Assembly (NCBI GenBank): GCA_934162365.1 | Contig: CAKPIK010000006.1 | Location: forward strand, 1 to 50,276 | DNA: 50,276 nt | Reading direction: 5' to 3' | Source: an uncultured Clostridia bacterium | GTDB lineage: Bacteria; Bacillota; Clostridia; TANB77; CAG-508 | Shown here: positions 23,708 through 32,793 of the stretch, in pieces | Layout of the letters: each line of letters opens with the position of its first letter | Position numbering within the stretch: the first letter of the stretch is position 1 | Program-made: the position numbers and the translations under genes | The notes under the pieces: generated by a model | The model's input: only the letters and a program-made list of their open reading frames with translations | Databases searched by the model: none | Told to the model about the DNA's origin: nothing

Positions 23708-26437
23708 ATGGGACTATTTAAGTCATATAGTGAAAAGGAAGTTAAAAGGGTTATGCCTTTAGTAAATAAAATTAATAGCTTGGAACCAGAAATGGAAAAA
23801 TTAACAGATAAAGAATTACAAGCTAAAACACCAGAGTTAAAGGAAAAATTAAAAAATGGTATGACATTAGATGATATATTACCAGAAGCTTTTGCGGTAG
23901 CAAGAGAGGCATCTAAAAGAGTCTTAGGTATGAGACATTTTGATGTTCAGTTAATTGGTGGAATTATATTACATCAAGGTAGAATTGCAGAAATGAAAAC
24001 TGGTGAAGGTAAGACATTAGTTGCTACATTACCAGTATATTTAAATGCACTTTCAGGGGATGGTGTTCATGTTGTAACAGTTAATGATTATTTAGCTAAA
24101 AGAGATAGTGAATGGATGGGAAAATTATATAAATTCCTTGGATTAACTGTTGGACTATGTGTAAATGGAATGGATCCTGATGCTAAAAGAGCAGCATATG
24201 CAGCAGATGTTACATATGGTACAAATAATGAATTTGGATTTGATTATTTAAGAGATAATATGGTTATCTATAAAGAACAAGCAGTTCAAAGAAAATTAAA
24301 TTATGCCATAGTGGATGAGATAGATAGTATTTTAATAGACGAGGCTCGTACACCACTTATAATTTCTGGTAGAGCTGATAAATCTTCTGATTTATATAAA
24401 AAAGCAGATAGCTTTGTAAAAAGATTACAAGCTAAAATAATTGTAGAAGAAGATGTTAAAGATTTAGATCAAGCAGAAGACAATGAAAAATATGATTATA
24501 TTGTAGATTTAAAAGCTAAATCAGCAACACTAACAGGAAAAGGAATAAAAAAAGCAGAACAAGCCTTTGGGGTTGAAAACTTAAACGACTTAGACAATTC
24601 AGAATTAGTTCATCATATTAACCAAGCATTACGTGCTAATGGTGTTATGAAAAAAGATATAGACTATATAGTAAAAGATGGGGAAGTACTAATTGTTGAT
24701 GAATTTACAGGAAGAATTATGTATGGAAGAAGATACAATAATGGTTTACATCAAGCTATAGAAGCAAAGGAAAATGTAAAAATAGCTGATGAGTCTAAAA
24801 CATTAGCAACAATAACTTTCCAAAATTACTTTAGAATGTATGATAAATTATCTGGTATGACTGGTACTGCTATGACAGAAGAAGCTGAATTTGAAGAAAT
24901 ATATAATCTAGATGTTATAGAGATACCAACCAATAAACCTATGATAAGAAAAGATAATAATGACATTATATATAAAAATGAAAGAGCAAAATTTAAGGCT
25001 GTTGTTGAAGATATAAAAGAAAGCAATAAAAAAGGTCAACCTGTTTTAGTTGGTACTGTTTCTGTAGAAAAATCAGAAAAACTAAGTAGCATACTTAAAA
25101 AAGAAGGAATAAAACATGAGGTATTAAATGCAAAATATCATGAGAAAGAAGCTGCAATAGTAGCACAAGCTGGTAAATTTGGAGCAGTTACAATCTCTAC
25201 AAACATGGCAGGGCGTGGTACTGATATTATGCTTGGAGGAAATAGCGAATTTTTAGCAAAAGAAGAAATGAGAAAAAAAGGATATTCTGAAGAAATGATA
25301 GAACTTGCAAATTCATACAATGAAACAGATAACCAAGATATAATTCAAGCAAGAAAATTATTCAAAGAATTAAAGAATAAATATGAAGAAGAAATATCAA
25401 AAGAAAGAGAAAAGGTAATTGAAGCTGGTGGTCTTAAAATAATTGGTACAGAAAGACATGAGTCAAGAAGAATAGATAATCAGTTAAGAGGACGTAGTGG
25501 ACGTCAAGGAGATATTGGTGAATCAAGATTCTATATAGGATTAGATGACGATTTAATGAAAATCTTTGGTGGAGATATGATAACAAGCTTATATAATACA
25601 TTAGGCGCAGATGAAGATATGCCAATACAACATAAATTCTTATCTAAAGCAGTTGAAAATGCTCAAAAGAGAGTTGAAGGAAACAACTTTGCAATACGTA
25701 AAAATGTGTTAAAATATGATGATGTTATGAATCAACAAAGAGAAATTATTTACGGACAAAGAAGAGAAGTATTAGATGGAAAAGACTTAAGTGATAACAT
25801 TAAACATATGATTAATTCGGTAGCTGAAGATGTTGTAAATATGTATGCAAATGTACAAGATGGTGAAGAAATTGATGTTCCTGGATTAAAATTACAAATT
25901 AAAAATATTTTTGGAATAGAAAATGTTGAAGGATTAAATAATGAAGTATTAGATGAAAATTCATTAATAGCTGAACTACAAGAAAAAGCTCAACAAAAAT
26001 ATTTGGAAAAAGTTAATGAAGTTGGAGAAAATGACATAAAAGAGCTTGAAAGAGTTATAATGCTTAAAGTTGTTGATGAAAAATGGATGAACCATATAGA
26101 TGCTATGGATAATTTAAAAGATGGTATAGGACTTCGTGCATATGGTCAAAAAGATCCAGCAACACAGTATAGAATTGAAGGCTCAGACATGTTTGAACAA
26201 ATGATAGAAGATATAAAAACAGATGTTGTTAAAATATTATTAAATATTCATAAAGCAGGAGAAATGAGAAGAACTGAAACTGTAAAGATAACAAATGCTT
26301 CATTAGAAAATTTAAATAATCTAGATAATGACACAGTAAGCAAAGAACCAATAAAAAATGAAGAACCCAAAATAGGAAGAAATGATCCTTGTCCTTGTGG
26401 GTCTGGTAAGAAATACAAGAACTGTTGTGGTAAATAG
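23708..26437 (+). CDS. secA: Preprotein translocase ATPase SecA
   Basis: Motor of the Sec pathway on the inner face of the membrane. The 909-residue product has the Walker A loop MKTGEGKTLVATLP near residue 100, the DEAD-like DEIDSILIDEARTPLIISG, the preprotein cross-linking region, the second helicase domain with TISTNMAGRGTDIMLGG and GRSGRQGD, the helical scaffold, and a C-terminal zinc motif CPCGSGKKYKNCC that binds SecB or ribosomes. This is a full-length housekeeping SecA. The ribosome site is AGGAGG. Confidence 0.98.
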   Translation: MGLFKSYSEKEVKRVMPLVNKINSLEPEMEKLTDKELQAKTPELKEKLKNGMTLDDILPEAFAVAREASKRVLGMRHFDVQLIGGIILHQGRIAEMKTGEGKTLVATLPVYLNALSGDGVHVVTVNDYLAKRDSEWMGKLYKFLGLTVGLCVNGMDPDAKRAAYAADVTYGTNNEFGFDYLRDNMVIYKEQAVQRKLNYAIVDEIDSILIDEARTPLIISGRADKSSDLYKKADSFVKRLQAKIIVEEDVKDLDQAEDNEKYDYIVDLKAKSATLTGKGIKKAEQAFGVENLNDLDNSELVHHINQALRANGVMKKDIDYIVKDGEVLIVDEFTGRIMYGRRYNNGLHQAIEAKENVKIADESKTLATITFQNYFRMYDKLSGMTGTAMTEEAEFEEIYNLDVIEIPTNKPMIRKDNNDIIYKNERAKFKAVVEDIKESNKKGQPVLVGTVSVEKSEKLSSILKKEGIKHEVLNAKYHEKEAAIVAQAGKFGAVTISTNMAGRGTDIMLGGNSEFLAKEEMRKKGYSEEMIELANSYNETDNQDIIQARKLFKELKNKYEEEISKEREKVIEAGGLKIIGTERHESRRIDNQLRGRSGRQGDIGESRFYIGLDDDLMKIFGGDMITSLYNTLGADEDMPIQHKFLSKAVENAQKRVEGNNFAIRKNVLKYDDVMNQQREIIYGQRREVLDGKDLSDNIKHMINSVAEDVVNMYANVQDGEEIDVPGLKLQIKNIFGIENVEGLNNEVLDENSLIAELQEKAQQKYLEKVNEVGENDIKELERVIMLKVVDEKWMNHIDAMDNLKDGIGLRAYGQKDPATQYRIEGSDMFEQMIEDIKTDVVKILLNIHKAGEMRRTETVKITNASLENLNNLDNDTVSKEPIKNEEPKIGRNDPCPCGSGKKYKNCCGK

Positions 26438-26451
26438 AATATTAATTAAAA

Positions 26452-26486
26452 AAGAGTTGTGTATTAAACTGTAATACACAGCTCTT
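26452..26486 (+). terminator. Hairpin after secA
   Basis: AAGAGTTGTGTATT (26452-26465) pairs with 26472-26486 (one G-T pair). The run after it is TTAAATTATA rather than a pure T tract, so termination may be partial. Confidence 0.6.
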
Positions 26487-26553
26487 AAATTATAATTGAC
26501 AAAATTGCATATAATTGATAATATATTATTGAAAAAGTGAGGAAAAATTTATT

Positions 26554-27051
26554 ATGATTTTATACCCTAAAGGATATTTTAATAAAGTGTCTGATATTAG
26601 CTTAGATTATTTAAATAAGAATAATATTAAAGGTTTAATTTTAGATGTTGATAATACATTAATTGACTATTATAGAAACATTTCAGAAGAAACAATTAGA
26701 TGGGCAAATAATTTAAAGAATAATAATATAAAGTTAGTTATTTTATCTAATAGTGAAAAGAAAGACAAAGTTGCAGGAGTTGCTCAAAAACTTAAAATTG
26801 ATTACAGTTATTTTGCAATGAAACCTTTTAAAAGAGGATTTAAAAAGGCAAAACAAATGCTTGAATTGGAAAACCAAAATATTGCTGTGGTTGGAGATCA
26901 AATTTTTACAGATGTAATTGGAGCAAATAGAATGAAGATGTTTTCAATACTTGTAGAGCCTATTGAAAAGAAAGATATTTGGATTACTTTAATAAAAAGA
27001 CCAATAGAAAACTATATTAAGAAAAAATATGTAGAAACAAAGGAGAAATAA
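26554..27051 (+). CDS. YqeG-family HAD phosphatase
   Basis: The 165-residue product of the HAD superfamily, subfamily IIIA, is the YqeG type. Motif I is LILDVDNTLIDYY, motif II VILSNSEKKDK, a conserved Lys lies in AMKPFKRG, and motif III is VVGDQIFTDVIGANR. YqeG occurs throughout the Firmicutes, often beside ribosome-assembly GTPases; its substrate is not known. It is separated by one base from the prepilin peptidase gene and is likely the first gene of an operon up to 28887. Confidence 0.9.
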   Translation: MILYPKGYFNKVSDISLDYLNKNNIKGLILDVDNTLIDYYRNISEETIRWANNLKNNNIKLVILSNSEKKDKVAGVAQKLKIDYSYFAMKPFKRGFKKAKQMLELENQNIAVVGDQIFTDVIGANRMKMFSILVEPIEKKDIWITLIKRPIENYIKKKYVETKEK

Positions 27052-27052
27052 A

Positions 27053-27808
27053 ATGTATTTTAATAATGTACATATACTAATTTATGTTGCAATTGCAGTA
27101 GCAGGATTTTTTATAGGAAAATTTGTTAATTGGTGCAATTATAGGTTGCCAGAGTATAAAAAAGTATTTTGCAAGGAAATGTTTAAGGCAAAAGAATTAG
27201 AGGGATATAAGACTAATTTATTATTATCTTTAATTACAATGCTTATTTATATTATATTATTATATTTCTTGGGGATACAAAAAACATTTTTAGGAAATTT
27301 AAATTTAATAAAATATTTAATATTAACTCCAATGTTGCTATCTGCTTTTATTATAGATTATAAGTTGCAAATAATACCTAATAGATTAAACATGACAATG
27401 TTTGAAATTGGCATATTTCTAATGTTTTTAGCAGGTATTTTTAATCCTAATATTGCAATAGACATGTTCTTGGGAATGTTAGCGGGAGCTGGAATATTTT
27501 TACTTATAACTCTAGTTGGAGGACTTATTGCTGGAAAAGAAGCAATGGGTTTTGGAGATGTAAAATTAATGGGAGCATTAGGAATATATTTTGGCTTAGC
27601 CAATACCATAGCGATAACTCTTATGGCATTCTTAATTGGTGCAATATTAAGTATAATATTATTAGTTACAAAAATAAAGAAAACAGATGAATATATACCA
27701 TTTGGACCATTTATTGTAATGGCAACTTTTATAATGATGATAGTACCTTTTGATAAAATTTTAACAATATTGCTTTTAATATTTTCGCTAGGAACGATAA
27801 GAATATAA
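27053..27808 (+). CDS. Prepilin peptidase (A24 family)
   Basis: The 251-residue protein has about seven membrane segments. The N-terminus GFFIGKFVNWCNYRLPEYK matches the conserved start of type IV leader peptidases; the catalytic aspartates are in AFIIDYKLQIIPNRL and GFGDVKLMGALG. The two-CxxC zinc loop of the bifunctional (methylating) enzymes is absent. It would cut leader peptides of type IV pilin or competence pseudopilins; no pilin genes are in the window. The ribosome site is AAGGAGAA inside the yqeG end. Confidence 0.9.
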   Translation: MYFNNVHILIYVAIAVAGFFIGKFVNWCNYRLPEYKKVFCKEMFKAKELEGYKTNLLLSLITMLIYIILLYFLGIQKTFLGNLNLIKYLILTPMLLSAFIIDYKLQIIPNRLNMTMFEIGIFLMFLAGIFNPNIAIDMFLGMLAGAGIFLLITLVGGLIAGKEAMGFGDVKLMGALGIYFGLANTIAITLMAFLIGAILSIILLVTKIKKTDEYIPFGPFIVMATFIMMIVPFDKILTILLLIFSLGTIRI

Positions 27809-27825
27809 AATAGGGAGGGTTTGCT

Positions 27826-28887
27826 ATGAATGAAAAAATAAGATGGCTTAGAAATAAAATAAAAAGTATAAACTTGGATGCTATGATAGTGTCTAATCCT
27901 ATTAATATAACTTATTTAACAGGACTAAAAGAAGAAGGAATATTAATATTAGGAAGAAAAGAAAACTTTTTTATTACAGATGGTAGATATGTAGAAGCTG
28001 TTAATAGCAAACTTACAATAGAAGATGAAATAATAGTTGAAGATATAAGAGATTTATCTCAAGAAGATAGAGAAAATTTATTTTTGTTTTGTGAAAATGT
28101 TGGATTTGAAGAACATTATGTTACTTATTCAAAATATAAAGAATATATGTATAAATATAAAATAAACAACTTGGTAGAAACGGAAAAAATAATAGAAAAA
28201 CAAAGAGCTATAAAGGATGAAGAAGAAATAAAAAATATAACTAAGGCATGCAATATAACAGATGATTGCTTTGAATATTTGTTAAATTATATAAAAATTG
28301 GAATGACAGAAAAACAAATTGCTAATGCAATCGAAAGATTCTTTAGGATAAATGGAGCGGATGGATTAGCATTCGATACAATTGTAGCTTCTGGACCAAA
28401 TTCATCAAAACCTCATGCAGTGCCAACAGATAGAAAAATTGAAAATGGTGATGTAATTACAATTGATATGGGGTGTAAATACAATGGCTATTGTTCAGAT
28501 ATGACAAGGACAATATTTGTTGGAGAAATTTCAGAAGAAGTAAAGAAGGTATATAATCTTGTTTTAAAAAATCAAATGCAAACTATAAAAGAAATGCATG
28601 AAGGAACAATATGCAAAAATTTAGCAAAAATGGTAATAAATGATTTTGAAATAAATGGATATGATTTAATACATGGATTAGGACATTCAGTTGGGTTAGA
28701 AATACACGAAATACCAACATTAGGTTCTAAATCAGAGGCCATTTTAAAACCTAATATGATAATAACGGATGAACCAGGAATATATATTGCTGGACATTTT
28801 GGAATAAGAATTGAAGATACTGTAATTGTAGGAAAATCAATAGGGGTGCCGTTAACAAAATCATCCAAAGAAATAATAATTATTTAA
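27826..28887 (+). CDS. M24 Xaa-Pro aminopeptidase
   Basis: The 353-residue metallopeptidase has a creatinase-like N-terminal domain and a C-terminal pita-bread fold. The five metal ligands are visible: Asp in VITIDMGCKYNG, Asp in YCSDMTRT, His in HGLGHSVGLEIHE, Glu in ITDEPGIYI and Glu in GIRIEDTV. It removes an N-terminal residue before proline. In many clostridia the next gene is efp; here it is not. The ribosome site is GGGAGGG, and it is the last gene of the run starting with yqeG. Confidence 0.92.
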   Translation: MNEKIRWLRNKIKSINLDAMIVSNPINITYLTGLKEEGILILGRKENFFITDGRYVEAVNSKLTIEDEIIVEDIRDLSQEDRENLFLFCENVGFEEHYVTYSKYKEYMYKYKINNLVETEKIIEKQRAIKDEEEIKNITKACNITDDCFEYLLNYIKIGMTEKQIANAIERFFRINGADGLAFDTIVASGPNSSKPHAVPTDRKIENGDVITIDMGCKYNGYCSDMTRTIFVGEISEEVKKVYNLVLKNQMQTIKEMHEGTICKNLAKMVINDFEINGYDLIHGLGHSVGLEIHEIPTLGSKSEAILKPNMIITDEPGIYIAGHFGIRIEDTVIVGKSIGVPLTKSSKEIIII

Positions 28888-29013
28888 TTTTAATATAATA
28901 CAATTATGTTACAAAGATATTAAATTTATGTAACAATGATTGTATTATATTTTTTTTTGAAATATAATTTATTTGTGAAAAATTACATTTACAAATGAAT
29001 AAGGGGATTTTAA

Positions 29014-29553
29014 ATGGAAACCTTTGCTGATTATATTCTTGGTGAGAAGGACTATATAAAAAAGCTTGAAATTACATATTATCTTCAAAAAAGAACAGGG
29101 ATTTTCTTTGATAATTCTGTTATTTTAAAAACTGAACTTGCAAGAATGTTTATGGAAGATATAGATTTAGGTGTTGATAAAAATTTAGTTATAACAGCTT
29201 GTCTTTTGTGTGGTTGTAAAAAGAAAAAAGACGCAACGGATATAAATACAATAAAAAATTATGCACAAGATGGTGCTAAATATTTGGCAACACTTGGATT
29301 TGATAAAAGATTTTGTAAAATTTGCGAAGAAGTTAATAGATATAGTGGAAGTACTCCAAGAGAACCAGAAAGTGACATTCTGGAATTGGTAGATAGCTTC
29401 GGAGGACTTGTTTTAGACAGACCAGAAAGAAAGGGATTCCCGATAGATGAAGCACTAGTTTTGACTGAATATAGAAACTTAAAAGGATATAATAATATAT
29501 TTATGGATAAATTTAAAGAATTTATTTTTATAGAAGAAGGAATTAGAGTTTAA
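29014..29553 (+). CDS. Unknown protein, possibly a degenerate HD-domain
   Basis: A 179-residue soluble protein I do not recognise with certainty. The helical pattern VITACLLCGCKKK, YAQDGAKYLATLGFDKRFCKICEEVNRY, EPESDILELVDSFGGLVLDRPER resembles an HD phosphohydrolase in which the metal-binding His and Asp residues have been replaced (Cys in CGCKKKK where HD would be). Seven cysteines are spread over it. It is followed after 16 bases by the small +1-shifted gene, probably in one operon. Confidence 0.65.
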   Translation: METFADYILGEKDYIKKLEITYYLQKRTGIFFDNSVILKTELARMFMEDIDLGVDKNLVITACLLCGCKKKKDATDINTIKNYAQDGAKYLATLGFDKRFCKICEEVNRYSGSTPREPESDILELVDSFGGLVLDRPERKGFPIDEALVLTEYRNLKGYNNIFMDKFKEFIFIEEGIRV

Positions 29554-29569
29554 AGTAAAGGAGAATATT

Positions 29570-29768
29570 ATGGAACTTAGACGGAAGAGAAGATTTTAAT
29601 GGAAATATAGCTAAAAGAATTAAATTAGCAGATGAAAAAACAATGTCACCCAGAGACATGATTTCAATTATAAGTAAAGGCAATGAAGGAATTGATGAGT
29701 ATTTTGAGGCCAAAAAAGAAAAAATAGTTGAAGAACATAAATCAATGCTAGATGATTTTCAATTGTAA
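29570..29768 (+). CDS. Small gene needing a +1 shift at CGG (29582)
   Basis: A good ribosome site (AAGGAGA) leads to ATG 29570, which in frame 0 gives only MELRRKRRF and a stop. Skipping C29582, the first base of the in-frame CGG codon, opens 61 further codons, GREDFNGNIAKRIKLADEK onward to a stop at 29766-29768, for a 65-residue product. The context is AGA-CGG-A. The shifted frame has the base and codon use of a real gene; without a shift only a 41-residue product from an internal ATG lacking a ribosome site would be made. The exact shift position is inferred from the other three CGG shifts. Function unknown. Confidence 0.6.
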
Positions 29769-29785
29769 AATAAATATAGTATAAT

Positions 29786-29810
29786 GCAGGTCTTAGACCT
29801 GCTAATTTTA
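29786..29810 (+). terminator. Hairpin before endoQ
   Basis: GCAGGTC (29786-29792) pairs exactly with GACCTGC (29796-29802) around a three-base loop, followed by TAATTTTA. Likely a weak terminator or attenuator between the small gene and endoQ. Confidence 0.5.
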
Positions 29811-29840
29811 TAATATAAATATTAAAAGAGAGGTAATAAA

Positions 29841-31034
29841 ATGTACGAAATATTTGCAGATTTACATGTACACATAGGAAGAAGTGAAAGTAATAAACCA
29901 ATAAAAATAACAGCTGCAAGGTCTTTAAACTTTGCTAATATTGCTAAAGAATGTGTAGAAAGAAAAGGAATAAATGTTGTAGGGATAATAGATTGTGCAT
30001 CACCATATGTAATAGAAGATATAGAGAACTTTTTAAAAACAGGTGAGGCATATGAAATACCAGATGGGGGGATAATATATAAAGATAAAGTTTGTATATT
30101 GCTTGGAAGCGAAATAGAAACATCTGAAGTAAATGATTATGGCAAAACTGGTAGTGCACATAATATATGTTTCTTCCCACATTTAAAAGATATAAAAGCA
30201 TTTTCAAATGAGATGAGCCATCATATAAAAAATATAACACTTAGCTCTCAAAGAGCCGATATATCTGCATATGAATTAATAGATATTGTAGAGAAATATA
30301 ATGGTATTTTAATACCAGCTCATTGTTTTACACCTCATAAGAGCTTTTATGGTAATTGTACAGATAGATTAGAAAAGATATTTAAAGAAAAATTTAGCAA
30401 AGTACCAGCAATTGAATTAGGACTTTCATCAGATACATATTTAGCTGACCAAATATCTGAACTTGAAACAAAAACTTTTCTAACTAATTCAGATGCACAT
30501 TCTCTTCCTAAAATTGCTAGAGAATACAATAAAATATTAGTAGAAGATATAAGTTTTAAAGAATTTTTAAAAGCATTAAAAAATGAAGATGGAAGAAAGA
30601 TATTAGCAAATTATGGAATGGATCCAAAACTTGGAAAATACCATAGAACATATTGCGAAAAGTGTGATAAACCAATACCGGGAAAAGCACCTGTTACTAA
30701 ATGTCCTGATTGTGATAGTTCTAACATTACAATGGGAGTTTTTGATAGAATAGAAATAATAAAAGACAAAGAAAAAACAAAAAGTCCAGCTTTTAGACCA
30801 CCATATGTATATCAAATTCCATTAACTTTTGTTCCTGGACTTGGAGGAAAAACAATAGACAAATTGTTAGCTACTTTTGGCACAGAAATGAATATATTAC
30901 ATAAGTTATCGAAAGATGATTTAGAAGCTGTTGTTGGAGAAAAAGTTGCAAATAATATAATTAATGCAAGAGAAGGTAATGTAAAAATTGAAGCCGGCGG
31001 CGGTGGAGTTTATGGAAAAATAAGTTCTAAATAA
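29841..31034 (+). CDS. Endonuclease Q family DNA repair nuclease
   Basis: The 397-residue product has a PHP domain with metal ligands FADLHVHIGRS at the start, SEIETSE, IPAHCFTPHKSFYG and LTNSDAHSLPK. A four-cysteine zinc site follows (YCEKCDKPIPG and KCPDCDSS, about residues 270-295), and the C-terminus has a helix-hairpin-helix element, VPGLGGKTIDKLLATFG. This is the arrangement of EndoQ, which nicks DNA 5' of deaminated bases such as uracil and hypoxanthine. It lies upstream of spoIIM and xerD, as related genes do in many Firmicutes. Confidence 0.88.
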   Translation: MYEIFADLHVHIGRSESNKPIKITAARSLNFANIAKECVERKGINVVGIIDCASPYVIEDIENFLKTGEAYEIPDGGIIYKDKVCILLGSEIETSEVNDYGKTGSAHNICFFPHLKDIKAFSNEMSHHIKNITLSSQRADISAYELIDIVEKYNGILIPAHCFTPHKSFYGNCTDRLEKIFKEKFSKVPAIELGLSSDTYLADQISELETKTFLTNSDAHSLPKIAREYNKILVEDISFKEFLKALKNEDGRKILANYGMDPKLGKYHRTYCEKCDKPIPGKAPVTKCPDCDSSNITMGVFDRIEIIKDKEKTKSPAFRPPYVYQIPLTFVPGLGGKTIDKLLATFGTEMNILHKLSKDDLEAVVGEKVANNIINAREGNVKIEAGGGGVYGKISSK

Positions 31035-31047
31035 TATTTTTATTTCA

Positions 31048-31100
31048 TAGACATTACGTAAGGGTTACGTTCAAGAAGAAAGGGTTTTATGTAATGTCTA
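31048..31100 (+). promoter_or_regulatory. Inverted repeat enclosing the spoIIM start codon
   Basis: TAGACATTAC (31048-31057) is the exact complement of GTAATGTCTA (31091-31100), which contains the spoIIM ATG. G-T and A-T pairs extend the stem inward to about 16 pairs. The ribosome site AGAAAGGG (31077-31084) lies in or near the loop. A competing small hairpin, CGTAA-GGG-TTACG (31057-31069), uses the same left arm, so two exclusive structures are possible. Confidence 0.45.
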
Positions 31101-31744
31101 AAAGAATTAAAAAAAGTTCTAAGTTGGGAAATATACTTTTTAATTTTGTTATTAATAATAAAAGAGAATTTTTGCAAGTCGTTGTTTTATTTTTTGTAGG
31201 ATTAATTATTGGCGTAATGTTTATGAATAATCTAAATGATGTTCAAAATCAAGAGATACAAACATATTTTACTAATCTGACTGCAAATGTTCAGAATACA
31301 GAAGGTATAAACTTATTTAATCTATTAAAAAAATCAATTACTTCTAATGTAATATTTGTAATAGTTTTATGGCTAGGCGCAGCTACAATAATTGGTATAC
31401 CAATTGTATATGGAACAATAATTTTTAAAGGCTTTTCGGTTGGTTTTACAATAAGTAGTATAATGTATATATATGGCTCTGGAAACGGTATATTGGTTTC
31501 AATTTCATTGTTGCTACTACAAAATATAATACTAATACCGGCAATGTTTAGTATTTGTGTTAGTGGAGCTAGATTATATAAATCAATTATGAAAAACAAA
31601 GAAAGAGATAATATAAAAGTTGAGATATTAAGACATACTTTTTTCTGTTTATTAATGTTGATATTAATGATAATAGCTTCATTAATTGAGGTATATATTT
31701 CAACAAATTTATTTATTATTTTATTAAAATACATAAAAATTTAA
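31094..31744 (+). CDS. spoIIM: Stage II sporulation protein M
   Basis: The 216-residue membrane protein has five hydrophobic segments. It is part of the DMP complex (SpoIID-M-P) that drives engulfment of the forespore by peptidoglycan degradation. The family core is visible: FFVGLIIGVMFMNNL, FLGAATIIGIPIVYGTIIFKGFSVGFTIS-like segments (here WLGAATIIG and FKGFSVGFT), and LILIPAMFSICVSGARLYKS-like end. Its start codon lies in an inverted repeat. It precedes xerD as in Bacillus. Confidence 0.93.
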   Translation: MSKRIKKSSKLGNILFNFVINNKREFLQVVVLFFVGLIIGVMFMNNLNDVQNQEIQTYFTNLTANVQNTEGINLFNLLKKSITSNVIFVIVLWLGAATIIGIPIVYGTIIFKGFSVGFTISSIMYIYGSGNGILVSISLLLLQNIILIPAMFSICVSGARLYKSIMKNKERDNIKVEILRHTFFCLLMLILMIIASLIEVYISTNLFIILLKYIKI

Positions 31745-31828
31745 AAAAGTTTAAAAAACTATTTACTTTTTTAAAGTTATTTGATATAACTTATGTAAAT
31801 TATTATAAAAAGATGGGGGAGCTATAAA

Positions 31829-32710
31829 ATGGAAAAACAAATTAAGACTTTTTTGGAATTTTTGCAAAATGAAAAGAAAATGTCAACAAACACATTACAA
31901 TCATACGAAAGAGATGTATTGCAATTTTCAAAATACTTAGATGAAAAGAAAATGAATTACTCAAAAGTAAAAACAGAAGATATAAAAGAATATTTAAAAC
32001 ATTTACAAGAAATGGGCAAAAAAACATCAAGTATTTCTAGAAGTTTAGCTTCTATTAGATCTTTTTATCAATATGAATTAAGAAATAAAAAAATAAAGAT
32101 AAATCCAACCGAAAATGTTCAAGCTCCAAAGGTAGAAAAACATGCACCAAGTATATTATCTTCACAAGAAATAGAGTTGCTTTTAGACCAACCTAAAGAT
32201 GTTGATTTAAAAGGAACTAGAGATAAAGCAATGCTTGAATTTGCATATGCTACAGGAATGAGAGTAACAGAGATAATATCTTTAAATATTGAAGATGTTG
32301 ATTTAGAGAATGCAAATGTTGTTTGTAAATCAGCAGTTAAACAAAGAACTATTCCTTTAGGAACTTTATCTTTAAAGGCATTAAAAGAATATATAGAAGA
32401 AGCAAGACCTATATTAGTTAGAGATGAAGACGAAAAAGCTTTATTTGTAAATATTAATGGTGGAAGATTAACAAGACAAGGATTCTGGAAAATTATAAAA
32501 TATTATAAAGAACAAGCACACATTACAAAAGATATAACTCCACATGTGTTAAGACATTCATTTGCAACACATTTATTACAAAATGGGGCAGATTTAAAAT
32601 CAATACAAACAATGCTTGGACATTCAGATATATCATCAACACAAGTTTATATGCAATTCCAAGATGATAGCATTAGAAATATATATAGAAAAGCTCATCC
32701 AAGAGCATAA
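31829..32710 (+). CDS. xerD: Tyrosine recombinase XerD
   Basis: Resolves chromosome dimers at dif. The 293-residue product has an N-terminal SAM-like core-binding domain (TFLEFLQNEKKMSTNTLQSY) and a catalytic domain with the Arg in ATGMRVTEI (about 149), Lys in the beta hairpin, HVLRHSFATHLL, LGHSDISSTQVY with the tyrosine nucleophile in QVYMQF. The length and the position after spoIIM fit the housekeeping XerD and not a phage integrase. It could act in trans on elements that use Xer, but nothing links it to the island repeats. Confidence 0.93.
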   Translation: MEKQIKTFLEFLQNEKKMSTNTLQSYERDVLQFSKYLDEKKMNYSKVKTEDIKEYLKHLQEMGKKTSSISRSLASIRSFYQYELRNKKIKINPTENVQAPKVEKHAPSILSSQEIELLLDQPKDVDLKGTRDKAMLEFAYATGMRVTEIISLNIEDVDLENANVVCKSAVKQRTIPLGTLSLKALKEYIEEARPILVRDEDEKALFVNINGGRLTRQGFWKIIKYYKEQAHITKDITPHVLRHSFATHLLQNGADLKSIQTMLGHSDISSTQVYMQFQDDSIRNIYRKAHPRA

Positions 32711-32742
32711 AAATAAATGTTAATTAAATATGATACATAATT

Positions 32743-32770
32743 GGCGGACATAAGATCCGCCTAATTTATT
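32743..32770 (+). terminator. Hairpin after xerD
   Basis: GGCGGA (32743-32748) pairs with TCCGCC (32756-32761), followed by TAATTTATTATTG. A weak terminator or attenuator before rsmE. Confidence 0.45.
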
Positions 32771-32793
32771 ATTGTATAGGAGAAAATTTAATA

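Noticed and set aside
31829..32710. XerD as the integrase of the 15.5-21.6 kb island
   Set aside because: It is 10 kb away, in its usual place behind spoIIM, with housekeeping length and motifs. It could act in trans, but nothing in the sequence shows this.
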